A stretch of DNA of 64,000 nt from Lethocerus indicus (GCA_019843655.1 JACDQD010000011.1:17898604-17962603), one strand, 5' to 3'. Counted from the stretch's first letter, positions 13,443 through 28,266 are shown. A program made the numbers and translations. The notes: a model not told the origin generated them from the sequence alone.

Positions 13443-16401
13443 CAAGAAATCAGTTTTTTTTTACCCAGTAAAGTTTATGCCAGCAATAAAATTGTGGCGC
13501 GTAAAACAGTAAATTAGCAGGAAAAATTAATTCGCCTTTGTTCCGCTAACGTTGTGGCGTCTCCCCATCTTTAGTAGCATTCTGTAAATATTGGGCCATG
13601 CGGTGTATCCCGGAGTTCATACAATTGCAAATTTCAATTGATCGGACTAAGCGAGCTTAGAAACTCCAGTGTACTGCTGAGATGAAAGAATTTTCTTATT
13701 GGGCAGATAAATATTTCGGCTTTTGGTTCGAAGGGAATTTAAAACAGCCGGTATTGTTTTTGTTTTTTTACCCATTTTCAACGTTGAGAAGAGACCCATG
13801 CGCCCATCGAGTGCACGAGAGCCATTCATCTTTTTAGTCCCCGGTCCTATTTACATATTGCATTATTGATGTCTCGAAGACAACTCCGTTTCGGGCCAGT
13901 ATCTGTGCAACGAGACTGATACAACGTAGATTTTACTCAGCTGTTTAAACCAAAGTTATAAACTCAGAGTCGAGTTAAGAGAGTAAAGGACAGTCCACAC
14001 AGTGATACTGTCCGCCGCTTCAGCACCTGCGTTTCATCACAATTTCAGCGTTTTCACCGGAAATCATTTCAGCTTGACCCACTGGGTTAATTAGAATTAG
14101 AAGAAGATTCTCGGAATTTATTCGAAAATTCTTTGAGATTTTCATTACCTTCGACATCAAAAACAGCGATAAAAACAGCGGCACTTTTATATCCACCGTC
14201 GCATAACCGAGACGTGTTTACGAGAACGGATAATTGAATGAAAGTCGTTCGCCGTTTACAACCGATTCAGTTTACAATCCGGTAAATAATATTTTACATA
14301 AAACCAGAAGTTCAAATATAATAATTTTATTGTTTCGAATATTTAGTTTTGTCCGATTTTTCTGTTATCAAATTCTTCTTAAGCTGAACAACGCCATGTA
14401 GTAGTTTTTTCGTTCTTTAGTCATACAACGCCTGGGAGTAGCACCCATTTCGTAAATTGCAGGAACACAGTGCTGACAGGATGCCTCGACTTCCTTGTTG
14501 TAACCAGGTCCGAACCGCCCCTCTGGATTCTGAAATGGATCTGTGTCCTGGATGAATATATCGGAGGATTCAAATGCGCGCGGACAAATTCGCTGCATTT
14601 GTCTTCTGGGATAAGAATGGAGGGTTGAGAGGAAGGGCGGACAAAAAGAAGGGCGAGTCACTTTTCGCCATGAAAATGTCGGGCTTTTCCTCGGCACACA
14701 AAGTCTCCCTTTTACTAGCACCTTCTAGACCGCTGTCTTTTGAAAAGCTTTCAAAACAAGTTACAATAAGAACCGACGCAGATTCGAATCCGCACTATAA
14801 AAGGGGCCATCAAATTGCATTTGGGGCACTCGTCCTACTGAGCCCCTGACGTCGATGAAAACCGATATCATCCCATTCGATATTCATGCCCGTTTATATA
14901 ACTTAAAATTCTGCTTTTAGAAATGTAGCGTGTTGTTATTGGCGTAATGCCGCAAACGACAACGAAGGGATGAAATTGGTCTCGCCAGTTGAGTGGGGCA
15001 ATTATAGAATAATGGTAAATATAAAACGAACTGATCCCTGTTACGGTTTCTCATTGTCAATGTGGTGTTGACTTTGGATTATGTGTTTTTTTGCTGGATA
15101 TTTCATCAGCCAGATTCGGGATTTTTATGAAAGTCAGTTGTTGAAATAATGTAAAACTTATTTATCCACACTCTCCTCCACAAAGAAATTGAAGTCGGAA
15201 ATAAAATTTTCCTTGAAAATATATTTTCAAATATTGTTTTTGCGAATAATCGATTCACAACATTGTCGGATATAATGTTGTAACGGGATTATCAAAACCT
15301 TTTACGAATTTTGGATTTTACATGCCACCGTAAAAAATAAATAGCACCAGGCTTTTTAAAATGTGTTCCCCTCTCTCTGAAGCGTTCTTTCCAGGATTCA
15401 AAACGGTAGATGTTAATTTTAACCAAGACAGCTAAAATGGGGCTCGTAAGGAAGATATAGTAGTAATGTTTTTAAAGCGATAATAGTGTTTAGTTTCGGC
15501 CGGGAACATTCTCTGAACAGGAGGACGAAAATGCGTCGGAACGCATAGTTGTCTGGGCCCCTTTTCGTGCCACAGCACAGCGCATATTTTCCACTAGAAC
15601 TTTGCTAATTTGTTTGTCCGGGATGTTGTTTTTCCGAGAATTAGCCGCGACCGAACGGACAAGCTCCGGCCAAACTCGGCCCGTTCGGGAGTAGTCCGGT
15701 GTTAGTCAGGAATCCGGAACTCCGGAGGTTAGCAACAAACTGCCGTTCATCGTATTCCACCCACCGTGTACATTTATGAAGTTTGTCCGCCATTGTTACG
15801 CCACCTGGCCTATATTGGCATTTCATTAAACCGCCATATTTCCGGAAAGTGCGTATAATTATTTCAAAGAGATATTTTCAGATTACACCGATATATTTCC
15901 GCCAGCTGATTTTTAACCTCCTATTTCTAACGCCTGTATCGCAGAGAGGTTCAATACCGAGGTGGTGATTCTAGGAACCGGAGAGTTGTGGATGCGGAGA
16001 ATTACGCGGTTCTGAGTTGAGAGTTTTCCGTCAGGATCGAGAGTTTACGGTCCCACGAGTCGATATTGCGTTGGTTTTTACGCTCGAAGTCCCTGGCAAG
16101 TGGCCGTGGACGAAGAAAACACGAAGAAGCTGAATCAATGAAAAGGGTACAAATGAAAGGGGAATTCCGATTTACGGTTTGGATCGAAGGTTGTTTCACT
16201 CATAAAACCGTTCAGAGCACTCAAATTTCCGACAGGATATTCGAGCGTGTGACGTCAGGCAGTACCGGGGAGGTTCCAATCACACATGACACGTTGATGA
16301 GTCATCGAAAAAATTAAACTACATTTCAGTTATACTTTTACAATCAAAAATCAAACACTATCCCCTACGCGTATATTAAAATTATTGACGCAACTGATTC
16401 T

Positions 16402-16570
16402 TTAGCATTAAAGTCTGAACTAATTTATATCCTCTTCATCGAGGACACCTCCCAGAAATTGTTAGTGATATTTCGCGTTGGCTACTGAAGAAACCTCGAT
16501 GAGGGAAAACCTTAGCTCGCGCGGGGAAAAATCCGAGTACTGAAATATGCTGCTGGGGCTCAAACAGAAG
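16402..16570 (+). mobile_element. family B copy, diverged
   Basis: AAAGTCTGAACTAATTTATA, CTCCCAG, GAAGAAACCTCGATGAGGGA and AAACCTTAGC are in the family order; the GTCCGGAG..GGATCG segment is replaced by GCGCGGGGAAAAATCCGAG. Confidence 0.45.
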
Positions 16571-17864
16571 TCTAACGCCTACTGTTGTCTCGAGGCCTAA
16601 AGAAATTTTCATTGCTCGAATTACCATTTTATTAGCTTAACGAACGTCACTGATTCGAGAGTAAATAAATTACGGAATGCGACTGACTACAGCTGACAAT
16701 AACGGTGTAGTGGGACTGGACCAAACGGCGAGAAGCCGAAATGTATTATACCCACATAAAATAGAAGGTACAGCCGTGAGTTTCGATTATTAAATTTAAT
16801 TCAGTCTCTAAAGAAATTCACTGATGTTTCAATAAACAGTAACGATGCAAATTCGGAAAACCTCCACACATCTCAACAACGTTTTACTTCCGGGGTCGTA
16901 CTGGAAATAAAAGGTTGGTTTAAGGATAAAAGTAAGGTTATAAAGGTGAAGGGATGGGAGGGTTAAGGGCTGGCTCGGGACCACTTTTCCTTCTGTGGGT
17001 TTGCCGGCAGTTTTGCCTGGTAGACTGCGGTTTTTCAGCCCACAATATATCTGCCCATCGGACAGAATTAACTGCCGCCACATTTCGATCCCGCTTAGAC
17101 CCTGTCGGAAAATTCCAGTACCGATGGCACTTTCAATTGTAAATTTATGTCGCGGCGCCGGTCGAACTATTATCAAATATTAAAGCGTTTCGGATATTTT
17201 CACCAGTTTGCACGCCGGTGTGGTAATCGCTGGGAAAATTTGTACGCTAAGGGGATATAAAATACTTCCCCCTTATAAATTCTCCGAAAGGTCCCCGCTA
17301 AGTGTTAATTAGAAAACTCAACAGTGAGCCGGCTGAATCTGTGCGATTTAATTCTTCAATTAGGCTCGAATTTTAGCAAGGCGCATCATTAAGCAGAACG
17401 TCGCTTAAGCGTTCTCATTCTGATATTTAGAACCTGAAATATTCCTAGTTCTAATTCTAAGCACTGTAATCAGATCCCTTCAAAATAATATCACAAACTG
17501 ATAACACGATTATTTTTGTAATAATATTATGAATATTACTATATACTATATAAATATAGTAATAATATTGCCTGTCAATTTTGTTTGCTTAACACAAACA
17601 GGCCTTTTTTCGATTTTCCTTCACTTTCGTTTCAATATCTCAGTTACTATATCTGTGACTGAACGGCTAAAGGACGATATAGGGGAGTGAATTTTTTGTG
17701 TTCATTAAATTCTGTATCCTAGCCTTTCTGTTTTTGGCTGGCATCATAATTCTTCTGGCAAATAGTGTCTCGACTACGCGTGCATGTAACATACAAACAT
17801 TTATCGATGTTCACTCTTATTCTCCATATCAGGTTCGGGATCCGTCGACTAATCTAGTTGAGAC

Positions 17865-17884
17865 AGAGAGAGAGAGAGAGAGAG
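17865..17884. repeat. (AG)n microsatellite
   Basis: Ten AG units; 130 bases upstream of a (GT)n run. Confidence 0.9.
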
Positions 17885-18014
17885 TTGTGATGAAGCTGTC
17901 TCGAAAAATGTTACGCCTATTTTGCCGTAGTGCGTACTAGAATTCGTGATGCGCCGCTGCCGATTCGCGTATAAAGTGGCGGTCTTCTGGCCCGTCCCTA
18001 AAATGTGCGCTGGA

Positions 18015-18016
<2 letters not shown>

Positions 18017-18050
<34 letters not shown>
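18017..18050. repeat. (GT)n microsatellite
   Basis: Seventeen GT units in a locally GC-rich stretch (17940-18260). It explains the low-complexity open frames seen there on both strands. Confidence 0.9.
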
Positions 18051-18051
<1 letters not shown>

Positions 18052-18601
18052 GGCCCGGGGCCAGCGCTATTGTCCCTTCGCCCTTCCGCGAGACCAGCGT
18101 CACTTTCCACAACTGGGTTAACAACTCGGGCCGTCCATATTCGCGTTGCCGCCGAAGGGAGCGGGCTTGTCGGAAACATTTTTGCCCTTTATTTATACCG
18201 CCGGCCATGAATTTAGGCTCCCCGGCGCCGTTTTGGGCTATAGTTTTAGATGCCGCTTAACTTAGTACGCCCGCTATTCAAAATATAAAATAACGCTTAA
18301 TTCCATGCCGGAGGGAGCTCCAAATATCAAATGGGAATATATTTTTTATGAAATTTCACTTCATTCCTTTTATATAAATATAGTCATGACTCATTCCAAA
18401 TATCGAATATACTTTTCAAATATCAATTTTCATATTTCTACTTCATCTGTAAATGAATTTGTATACGTGCAGTTAATGAGCTCTTAATTAAAGCATGAGT
18501 AATATAAATATGAATTCATAATCTTTGCAAATTTAAACGAAAAAATCTTACACGCCTTAATCACATTTCATTCACGGAATACTAAAAAAATTGTCTTGAT
18601 G

Positions 18602-18660
18602 CTAAACCCGCAATTCAGAGATTTGTTGCGGGTTAGTATCAGAGGCGCCGTACTCACGTC
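18602..18660 (-). mobile_element. family D fragment, right end
   Basis: On the minus strand: ACGGCGCCTCTGATACTAAC, CCGCAACAAATC and TTGCGGGTTTAGCAT, i.e. the last third of the element. Confidence 0.45.
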
Positions 18661-21600
18661 CATAAAAAATTGTTCATCACATGAGATATCTGTGATAGAA
18701 ATGTGTATTTAATGATAAAATATAATGGTAGATGACCTGTATGAATTTAAAATTGTATATTTGACAAGGAATTTCAAATATATTCTCTCTAAAAATGGTA
18801 AAATACGTTGTATTAATTCTGACATATTTTCAAGCGGCCAGTATGGCTTATTATTCGGTGTTTATTAATATTAACTATCAGGAACGTAATGATATTCCCA
18901 TCCATTACAATGATATGAATCCGCATGTTTAATCAACAAATGGTTATTTACTATCAATCAGATCTTCCAGCTTGTTCAACCAGATGTAGAACCAAATGAG
19001 GTTTTATTTTAAGTTACATAAAATTGGTGCAGTCACTTCCATTTATTAATTCTATATGCGAGAACGGCTGAAAGTAGTACACCTTGTGTCTCTTTGAAAA
19101 TCGTGATAATGTATTGGTTGGAGAAGGGCCAATAGGGTCGGTTCAGTGACCCAGGTCCTGGGCAGTATACAATTGAAACCGGTGTGGAGGAAATTGCGAG
19201 CGTTTTTCAGGAAAAAACACGAAAATAGAATACGAAGAACTATCCATTTGTAATATGCTAGTCGAGCCTCAAAATTTATTCGCCACCTATATAATATAAA
19301 CGGGTACAAAAACAACCCAACAGCAGACGTTAATAACGGACGTTCCCATTACTAGATATCTGAAGTCAAAAACAAACCAATATCGTAAAACCCAATAATC
19401 GTAACCAATTTCGTTGCACTACGCTCCCTTGATTTCACAAATTTCAGTTTTTAGTCAGACGTAGGGAACTAAATAGTTTCAACACGATTTTCATACTCGA
19501 ATAAATTTGAGATAGCCCTACTTTTTTTACAGAACAATTGCACACCAGTGTATTGAGACAATAATTTTACATACCTCAGGGCTACCACCAGAGTGGTAGT
19601 CAACAACAACCGATAATAAACGAATACGATCTTTTAAAATTATTATTAAAAAAAGAATCGATACACCTCGCCGCTTTAAAATACCAATTTAAAATTTTCA
19701 AACACTTAAAATTTACACGAGCTCTTATACTCTAGTATATTCAATAGAAGTCAAATATATTTTTCGAGTATATTTCGGTTTATGATTTTAAAAAATAATT
19801 TCCCCGGATTTCAACGCTCCCACTTCCGAAGCTAGTTTAAAGTCGGTGGACTTCAAGTCTGGTTTAATGGAAGGTGGGAGTTGGCCAAAAGGGAAGTTGA
19901 ACCCTTCTATTGTAGTTCTCTAGCGGTGAGGGAGGGAAGGACTCTTGCATAATAAACAATACAAGAAAGTTGTAGAACACTCCACACGAATTAATTCTGA
20001 CTATTGTCGTGGCTAAAACCATTATTAGGGCCGATGAAATTCGCCGCGGTTGTCAGACCTTCAATGCTATTTCTCAAATTCTTGTAAATAAAGCAGACTG
20101 GCGATTGTCAGTACAATTATATTGGTGGGTTAAACTAGTTTGAATTAGAGTAGACCTGGATCTTCCCTTAAGAGCATGGCGACGGTTTATATTCAAAGGA
20201 ATACAATGACGAGGAAATATCAATTACGATATCAGTTGTGGCACGCGCGCATTAAGTTGGTTGTCGTGACATAAGAATAATATTGTTGCATTTCCCTAAT
20301 GAAGACAAAATATAGTAAAGTAAAAATACTTTCTTGCCATAGAAAATTTAGAATAATTACAAAACTACAGATACTCATCAACGTAACGAAGTTTGAAACT
20401 TGCACCCCGCGAATGTTGAGGTGTTACTGTATATGTACATACATTATTTTAATTATAATTTAATAACAAGGATGGACAGAATTTTGGGAAAAAGAAGGAC
20501 TACAGAGTGGAATTGATAAGGGTCTGAACAGCGGCTCCCTTTGCGCTGTGATTGCATCATAGGGCCGAAACCGACAAAGGAAATTTACCACCCCGAAATT
20601 ATACACCCGATATTGAATTTCGCACGGGATCCAAAGAACAGTTTAACAACATGACCACTCTTTGTGGCCCAATTTTCAAAGCAATTTTCAATCTAGTCGC
20701 TTTTGACAATATATTGCGGCCACCAATTACATAGCCACTTAAAACTATATCCTGGATGTCCACCCCGGGACCCCCCCCCCATATATTTCAACCAGGAACC
20801 AATCCATGGGTGATCGCGCACTGACTCCAAATTGTATAGTTCTTCCTATCGCTGGTTTCTTTTTAAGATACACCGATAGCTTTTTCGTCAGTAGGTTGGT
20901 GAAACACTGAGGCATATCAATTGCATGCACAATCGCTGCACTTTTACTGTGTAGTTGGTCATGATTGTCCCAGAGTATACACACGGATACTGTCCTTGTT
21001 CTCTTGTCGTTAGGATTTGGGAATATCAGTTTTCCTTTTCGATCAGTTGGATCGGTCTAGGGTTATTTGTTGGTTCACAGATATCACGTTTCATTTAGTC
21101 GAGACGCATTAATGGGGCGAATATGGAGTCGCTGTGGGAATTCACGTTTTGGATTATTTATTCCCTACCTTTCCATAACGAGCTGTTGATGTCCTTTCCT
21201 AGCCCGATGGCTGGCTAGGTATAATTTGGGGCTATTGTTAACTGTTATTTTATATATTCTGATGTATACTCTTCCATCATCGAAGAGTATATATTAAGTA
21301 ATATTCTGTACCTATTTACATTTTCCAGGTGCGAATAGAATAGTGAGTTGGACCCAGATCTGAGACAGTATCACACCAGGTGGACAGTGCCATGAAGAGG
21401 GATGAAATTAACAGCTCTCCCACATCGACAACTGCTATCGAACTTCGGATCTACTGAGAAGACAACGACTCACTTAACATGAACATTAAGGTAATTTCGT
21501 AAGCTATTTGCGTGCATTTTGTTTGCAGAAGTAATTTTTTCAACGTCGCCTTTGCATCGAATGTCCTGGTGGTTAAATTTCAGGAAACGGGAGGGTAAAT

Positions 21601-23147
21601 CGGTACTGCATTGTGATTAGGCCCCAGACTACCATTTTGGCGGATGCACTGAGATCAGGCTGCTCAGCTCGGTAGTCTTGTTCCAAAACGAATACTTCCC
21701 TCAAATTACAAATATAATTAGAACCGAAGCGTGACTAATGAAAGCAGATTCGGGATAAGGCGCAATAGAAGAAACGGAAGTGTTCAAATACTGCGATCAA
21801 TTTTTCCTATAAATATTCCTATAATTTTTTCTTTACAATTATTTTTGTTCTTCGATTATTTGTTTCCGAACCCCGCTACCATGGAAGAACTAATTTCGAG
21901 CTAACGTTAATTGTCCTTTTATATATTTTGATTTATTCGTTGGCTGTGGTGTCCTATGTAAAATTGTCCGCGAGCATGAAAGAGCGAAAAAAAAATAAAA
22001 AACGAAATCACATTTAAAAGGGAGCTGCACGCCAAGGTTTCCTACCGCTAGCGTTATCCGTCACACAATATAGTTTGTGATGGTAATTATGTATTATTCT
22101 GAAACTGAAGCAGTCATATATTACTCCGTATTTGATTCGTGTCTATTCTATTTCTATACCACAGAACAAGTGAACAATTTTTAATGGTAAATTTAACACA
22201 AAATTAATCTAGCACATATCTAGTTATAATCGCATATTTATTGTTTATCTGGATGGAAGTTCTGTCCGAAATAGTTCCTGGCGACACTGGAATGATGGCG
22301 CCTTTCAAGTCCGGCCGTCAACAGAAATCGTGAATATAAACAAAAAATACACGGGGCTTTAAAAAGCGCCCCTGACAAAGTTCGACACGGTTCTGATTCT
22401 CGGCGCTGTACCAAACTTCCCCTCAATTTACACTCTATCACGACATAAGAAAGGCACAACTGCAGTGAACAGGGTTTGAATCGAGTCCCACTTAGTAAAA
22501 GGCAAATATCCACGATCCGTTTATACTAGCTCCATTGAGTTCACAAATGTGTAGTCTGGTGTATGGGTACAAATGTCGTGCGGCGTAGCCTGGGGGGGGA
22601 GGGCGGTTTTCAAGGATTGGTATTGTCAGAGGTTGAACCTATTTTCCTTATTGAGGCGGACCGGAAGAGGGGTTCGTGAAAGGGGAGCGGGGGTACCTAT
22701 TGTCGAGCAGAGGATATAAGGATAGGGGGATAAGACCTCACTATTAAATTGTGCCGTTAAGGCAATAAGACAGGGACTGCCCCTCTCTCCCCCGCCCTTA
22801 ATCGCCTTAGCCCTTTAGCGTCCCGACCTTCGACCTACCCCCAGAGCCTCAATATCTGTCCGCATTATTCCACTTTGAATAAGCCACAACAGATAAGGGC
22901 AAGATAGATCGTACCTGTAAATGTAGACAATCGCTAGCATTAAAGTTTTTGCTTAAACTGGAAAGACCGCTCGCCGGTCAAATCCTTATTTGGATCGGGC
23001 GGCGCTCTTAGCAAACGGCAAGAATTTATGCACGATGAAAGGAGGCAATAAGTTATTCATTTTGGAAATATGTTCCTCGGGTCAAAGTAGGCTATTAAAA
23101 CTACCAGTACAGGCCAATTTATTAACTAAGATTAGAAAAATTTATAT

Positions 23148-23230
23148 AAAGCGGCACGGCGTTCTCGGGGTGACCGGGGTTCAAATCCCGGTGGCGGACC
23201 GAAATTGCCTCCGATTACAAATTTCAACTG
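23148..23230 (+). mobile_element. family A copy (tRNA-derived SINE-like)
   Basis: GGCACGGCGTTC, GGGGTTCAAATCCCGGTGGC (a T-arm/B-box match), GGACCGAAATTGCC, then GATTACAAATTTCAACTG. Only a tRNA 3' half can be seen; no A-box partner lies at the right distance, so it is not a tRNA gene. Confidence 0.55.
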
Positions 23231-25144
23231 AAAATATTTTCGATGTACGAAGGAAAACAGTTTAGTCGTGGCCGGGCGAAGTAGATGGGCGTGCTTACGC
23301 GATCAATTTAAGCCGATGGTTCCTGTTCGGTGGCTTTCCGAGAAGATGCCCTCCGCTGGTTTCTGGGCGCGCCGCGATAATCGAATAGCGGCCTCGCGCC
23401 AATGAAGCCGGGGGATAATGGGGACGGGGGGGGGGGCTTCGATTTAAACCCAATTTCAAGGAGCGCAAACCCAGCCGAAGGCGTCCCATTTGGGTATAAT
23501 AAACCTACCCATCAGCTCGGCCCATCGCAGCCCACGCCAGACCCCGCTATTATGGCCGAACAATGGGCTGAGCGAAACCGTATTAGAACAGTCACAAGAA
23601 ATTGCCTAAACGTATATTGATGCAGCGTAAATTTGGCGGTATTATTCCTCGATTATTTATAAACGCCTAAGTCCTTATGTCAATATGGCTATTATCCTAG
23701 TTCTATAATTCCTATGGGAACGGTAATCCAGTGTTACGTCTTACACTTGTCGTCCCAATCGTTGTGTGGGGGTCCTGCAGAATATTTCTATTATATAAGA
23801 GGATTGACCTTAAAAAGTTTCGGAACTCCCGAGATAAAGGACAGAAATTTTCACCAGTATTCGTCCAAGGAATAGTGCAGTAGAAAGACGTCGAGAAGTT
23901 TTATCTACATTTTATCCAGTTTTTCCAATTCAAGAGATTCAACTCAAACTCTACCGAAGCGTTAACGGCCATTTGATAATATTTACAACCATAAAATTAC
24001 AACAAAAATGGCCTCTATTCAACCGAATGATCTATAGAATTTCAATCGCCGTTTCTCCGCTGTCAGATACATTAGGGCAGTTTAAACTTGCTAAGAGGGG
24101 GTTTCTGAAGACAATATAATCCCCAATTTAGGAAGTTGGGCACAAACAGTTAAGTTTCTGTTAGTCTTGGCAAACTCTTTTACAACCGACTTGCTAACAA
24201 CTGTTCACAATTCAAGCATAACAATGTAATTTAGTGACTACTTAGCGACTGGATGGTGTAAATCAATAACTTTTATTCACCTTCTGTGGATTTTAAAAAT
24301 ATTCAAATATGCGTCCCTGGAGTAACTATAGACGTTTTTAACATTGCGAAATTTGGATAAGTTGGACATAGGTTAGAATCCCGGCTGTGGACCTAATTTT
24401 TTTATTGACTGCACATTTTAAATGATTTCCATCCTCCGATGTTTAACCTCTTTGTGGACGTTATTCGGACTCCGAGTGCAGTTCTTTCTATCTAGGACGA
24501 CCACGTCAAGAATGACTCCGGATGAATCCAGAGATGCTGGCCGAGGGAGGGAGTGGGAGGGGGTTTTCTTTAATAATAAATTGAAAATCGGGAATTTCCC
24601 TGCGGGCGGGATTAGAGGGGAAATGCCCGTCCTCTCTGCTGGGAAATATTGTCGGATTCGAAAGGCCCGTAAGAATGGAAACACTGATTAGATGAACCTC
24701 CGCGCCGCCTCCACTCCCACACCCGCCCACTACCGACAACAAGTCACAATCGACTTCCCCCTTTTCCTTCTTTATTTGTTCCCTTTATACGGTTTTATTT
24801 TTCACAAAAATGGAGCGGAGGGCAGATTGAAACACGGATATTGAAGATTATCGTTGTTACATTTTAATTCTGGTAAGGAGCCGCCTCTTTCAGTAAAGAG
24901 CTCAGAAGACAGTGTTACTTAACATTTCCTTCGGTTACCCTGAACTGAGGATACATTAAAAGCACTTCTGATGGAAGGCTGATGTTCAGAAACAAACCAT
25001 GTAAGCATCTAACCCGAAATTTAAGGAGTATACTAATGGTTGAAATTTATAATAGGCAGATAATACCGTGTTAAAGATCGAATCATATTATTTCACTTTT
25101 ATCCCCCTCGCGGTAAACTTAGTAATTAACTTTCTATACACTTT

Positions 25145-25145
<1 letters not shown>

Positions 25146-25196
<51 letters not shown>
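25146..25196. repeat. (TA)n microsatellite
   Basis: About 25 AT units, pure. Confidence 0.9.
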
Positions 25197-25199
<3 letters not shown>

Positions 25200-25309
25200 C
25201 ATCACGCCTCATTGGAGTAATTTGAAACCAAATTCGATTGTCGGATGGCAAACTCTTTGTTCAAATTCAAATTTGAACTGATTGCGAACGGCTCATCGTG
25301 ACGGGCGCT

Positions 25310-25472
25310 TTGTTCGAAAACGAGGGAAGTTATCCCTAACGGAAATTTCGGTGGGCGAGGAAACGCCGAGAAGATCGAGCCCGGGATGAAGAGGAAATAA
25401 ATTAGTTCGGAGCTTAATTTTAATGAGGAGAGAACACGTACCAACCAGACGAGTGAATGAACAAAATATAAA
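25310..25472 (-). mobile_element. family B copy, left part
   Basis: On the minus strand it carries TTCATTCACTCGTCTGG, AAGCTCCGAACTAATTTATT and TCGAAC. It lacks the CGGTGGGAGAAACC core and ends near a 60-bp (TG)n(TA)n run. Confidence 0.5.
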
Positions 25473-25531
25473 GCAGCACATTATGCCCTTCTGTGTAATA
25501 ATAATAACATAAAGGTTTACGGATAATAATA

Positions 25532-25535
<4 letters not shown>

Positions 25536-25596
<61 letters not shown>
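25536..25596. repeat. compound (TG)n(TA)n microsatellite
   Basis: About 7 TG units then about 23 AT units. Confidence 0.9.
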
Positions 25597-25598
<2 letters not shown>

Positions 25599-28238
25599 AG
25601 CCGCAGGGTACAGGGAAAGCGTCAACGCTGATTTCAAACCGGTATTACTTGTAGAGATATATGTATAAAATGATGTAGACAATGTTCATTTCCCAATTAA
25701 TGAACAAACTGAGGTTTTTATTTTATTATTAACTCATCGGAGATTCCATACAGAGACACGATATATACAGTTCATTGATTCAATTCATTGGGGTGCAAAG
25801 TTTCTACTCTAGTTGCTAATAAAAGTACAAAAAAAATACTTAGCAAAAAATTAACGTTTAGACCAAGCGCATCAAGTTAATGAGATTAAGTCCCAACGTG
25901 CTAAGCTGGCGTTACAGTCTCACTATACTTGTTTACAGTTGCTGACCCGTAAATGAAACAGTCGCCTCGTTATATCCCTTTTTAGACGACTACCTTCTAT
26001 GATAGAAAGGGTATAAAACAGGTCATTCAAATACCCGCCTTTTTTAACATTCCGTTAGTCCCGGTTTGTACTTGTACTTCATTTAGGAATTCTAAACAGA
26101 CGGGACTAGTACAGGAGGCACATTGAGTCTCCTGGCCTAAGTCTAATAGCGGGTCTTAGATCTGTCCAAATTCAAATAAGCCCATGTTCCTCCCGCCTAA
26201 TGAGACAGCCGACCTTCTCTCATCTTCTCTGTCCCACCGATTCCATACAGTAGTATACATGTTTCTTGGTCGATTTTAGTTACATACCCCTTCATGCGTT
26301 CTTCGTTACAGAAGGGATTTTGTTTTCAGTTTGGACAGCACAGAGAGTGGAGCGACGAAATATGCGAGATTGAAGCTTGGCTCGTCCCTCTATAAGAGGG
26401 GGCTGCTGGATCTCTCGAGGGATTCTCTACCCGTTTTATCGACGGCCACTTATTCCGAAGGAAACCTCCCCCCAGCAATAAATTTTCCCATATATGTATC
26501 CCGGGGTAGTACCCCACTTCCGCCACAGCGCGCGCCCCATTTCCCCCCTATCAAATCCTACCGTTTTATACACAGCCGGTCATTGTCCCCTTCCGAAATG
26601 CCTAAGAACAAGTTAGAATCTCCAATAACAACACTCGTAATTTATCAAATTAGTTATAGTGAGAAGGGTACGAGATGTTCTCTCTTCCCAAAATAACGCT
26701 ATTGCGTAACAGCTTTACGATCTTCTACGGTATAAACATTTAGTAACGCAAGATGTAGAAAATGCAAGACATATTTTATATTATATAAAGTTTTAATTTC
26801 CGCCGGTGCGATATTCTCCCCAGATGTGCACTGAGATGCGGGTCAACCCCGACCCCAACCCACATTGACTACTCCCTCTGTATTTCATAACAGCGTAGCA
26901 ACGTCATATAAATGAAATGTCTGACTTATTCCGCCCTCGCGCTTAGAGCCCTCCACTGATAAATGCGTCGACAAAAGGGAAGACGATTGGGAAATAGGAA
27001 CTTGTCTTGTCCTGTCTTTCATTGCAGCCGAATGCCGTATTGGTTTTTGTGTATCAAGCGAGAGAGAGAGAGTGAGTGAGAGACTTAGTATAAAACGCAG
27101 GAAGGCCAATATAAAGGCGCGGACTCCAATTGTCCGGAAAAACTAATAACGGTGGAAATGAGGCGGACTTGTTTGCAGGCTGTCGCCAGCCCTGGCCGGC
27201 CCCCTATTGGCCGCCATTCATCTTCCGAATATTCCGAACCAACAAAATTGCACTGTTGATCTGTAAACGAAACAATTGGCGATATTCACGGTCACCGGCC
27301 CCATCAAACCAGCAAAACACCTAAATGAATGGCGGGGATCCCGCGTAATTTGAAACTGTTTACAGTGCACTCATCACTCGTTTAACGTTCCACGCTGAAC
27401 TATTGATCTAATTCAATAATGTATAATAAACTAATGACATACTTTACCGGATTTCAGAATGCCGCCTTCGAGCACTCACTTATATTTGCCAACCAACTAT
27501 TGATCATTTAGACCCAAACAAAGTCAAGTATTATATATATTAATATAATTAGATAAAAAAGGCTAAAAAGATGAATTATCCGTTGCGTGGTTTGGCAAAA
27601 AAAAAATTTGTTAAATAATAAACAATTTTGTTCGGCTTCCCAACAACCCCTCGGACCTAAAAACCGATGAGTGTTATAGCGCCAGATTTTTATGGCACAT
27701 AGATTTCGTTCCTGAAAAACTGGTTACTGCGTAAATAGGTTAACCTGCCGCCGCTTTCCAAACTAGTGGCGCCCACATATAATAATATAATCAGAGTGGA
27801 TTAGGAATTTTCTTTTTTTTACATAAAACGTTTCCGTTAAAATTCGATTTTAGCCAATCTCCAAGTGAAATAAAAAAAATTATGTAACTCGAAGAGACGT
27901 TTCTGAAATCGCAACCAACGTCTGTATAATTGGCCGTCAATATTGCCGCAGTAAGTATACCGGGATATACATAATAAATATGGGATGGGATTGGTGAAAT
28001 TCGGGCCGTTGTACACCCGATAAAGGGAGCTAGTTCTGCCAGAAATGAGCAGTGGGAGGGGGGGGGTTGGTGCTCCGAGGGGAAATTTGAAGTTGTCCGA
28101 CCAAACAGGGCCTGCCTCGTTCTCAAGTTGAGCGCTCAACTTGAGGCCGGAGTTCACACAGCGAGCGTTCTGCCAGACAACGAAGTGGGCGTTTTCTCCC
28201 GTCGATTCACACAACTCTACTTTACGACGCCCGTCAAG

Positions 28239-28266
28239 ATGGCGGGGCCTTTACAAAAGAAAATTG
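28239..28266 (+). other. possible short first coding exon (speculative)
   Basis: GTCAAGATGGCGGGGCC is a YY1-like motif overlapping a start codon in good context. It opens MAGPLQKKI and then hits a consensus donor TTG/GTAAGTGG at 28266/28267. The 100 bases before it are GC-richer than the surroundings. This layout is common for housekeeping genes with long first introns, but I find no continuing exon and do not recognise the peptide. Confidence 0.2.

Larger units (their letters stand above)
12251..23147. other. gene-less stretch with scattered repeat copies
   Basis: Apart from family D (13244), family B (16402) and the microsatellites at 17865-18050, I see nothing. An A/T inverted structure is present at about 17520-17570. 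Open frames at 12453-12941 (minus) and 16829-17176 (minus) lie in purine-rich or repeat-bordering DNA. Confidence 0.6.

Noticed and set aside
18017..18210. Cys/Val-rich and His/Thr-rich open frames
   Set aside because: They are translations of the (GT)n microsatellite.
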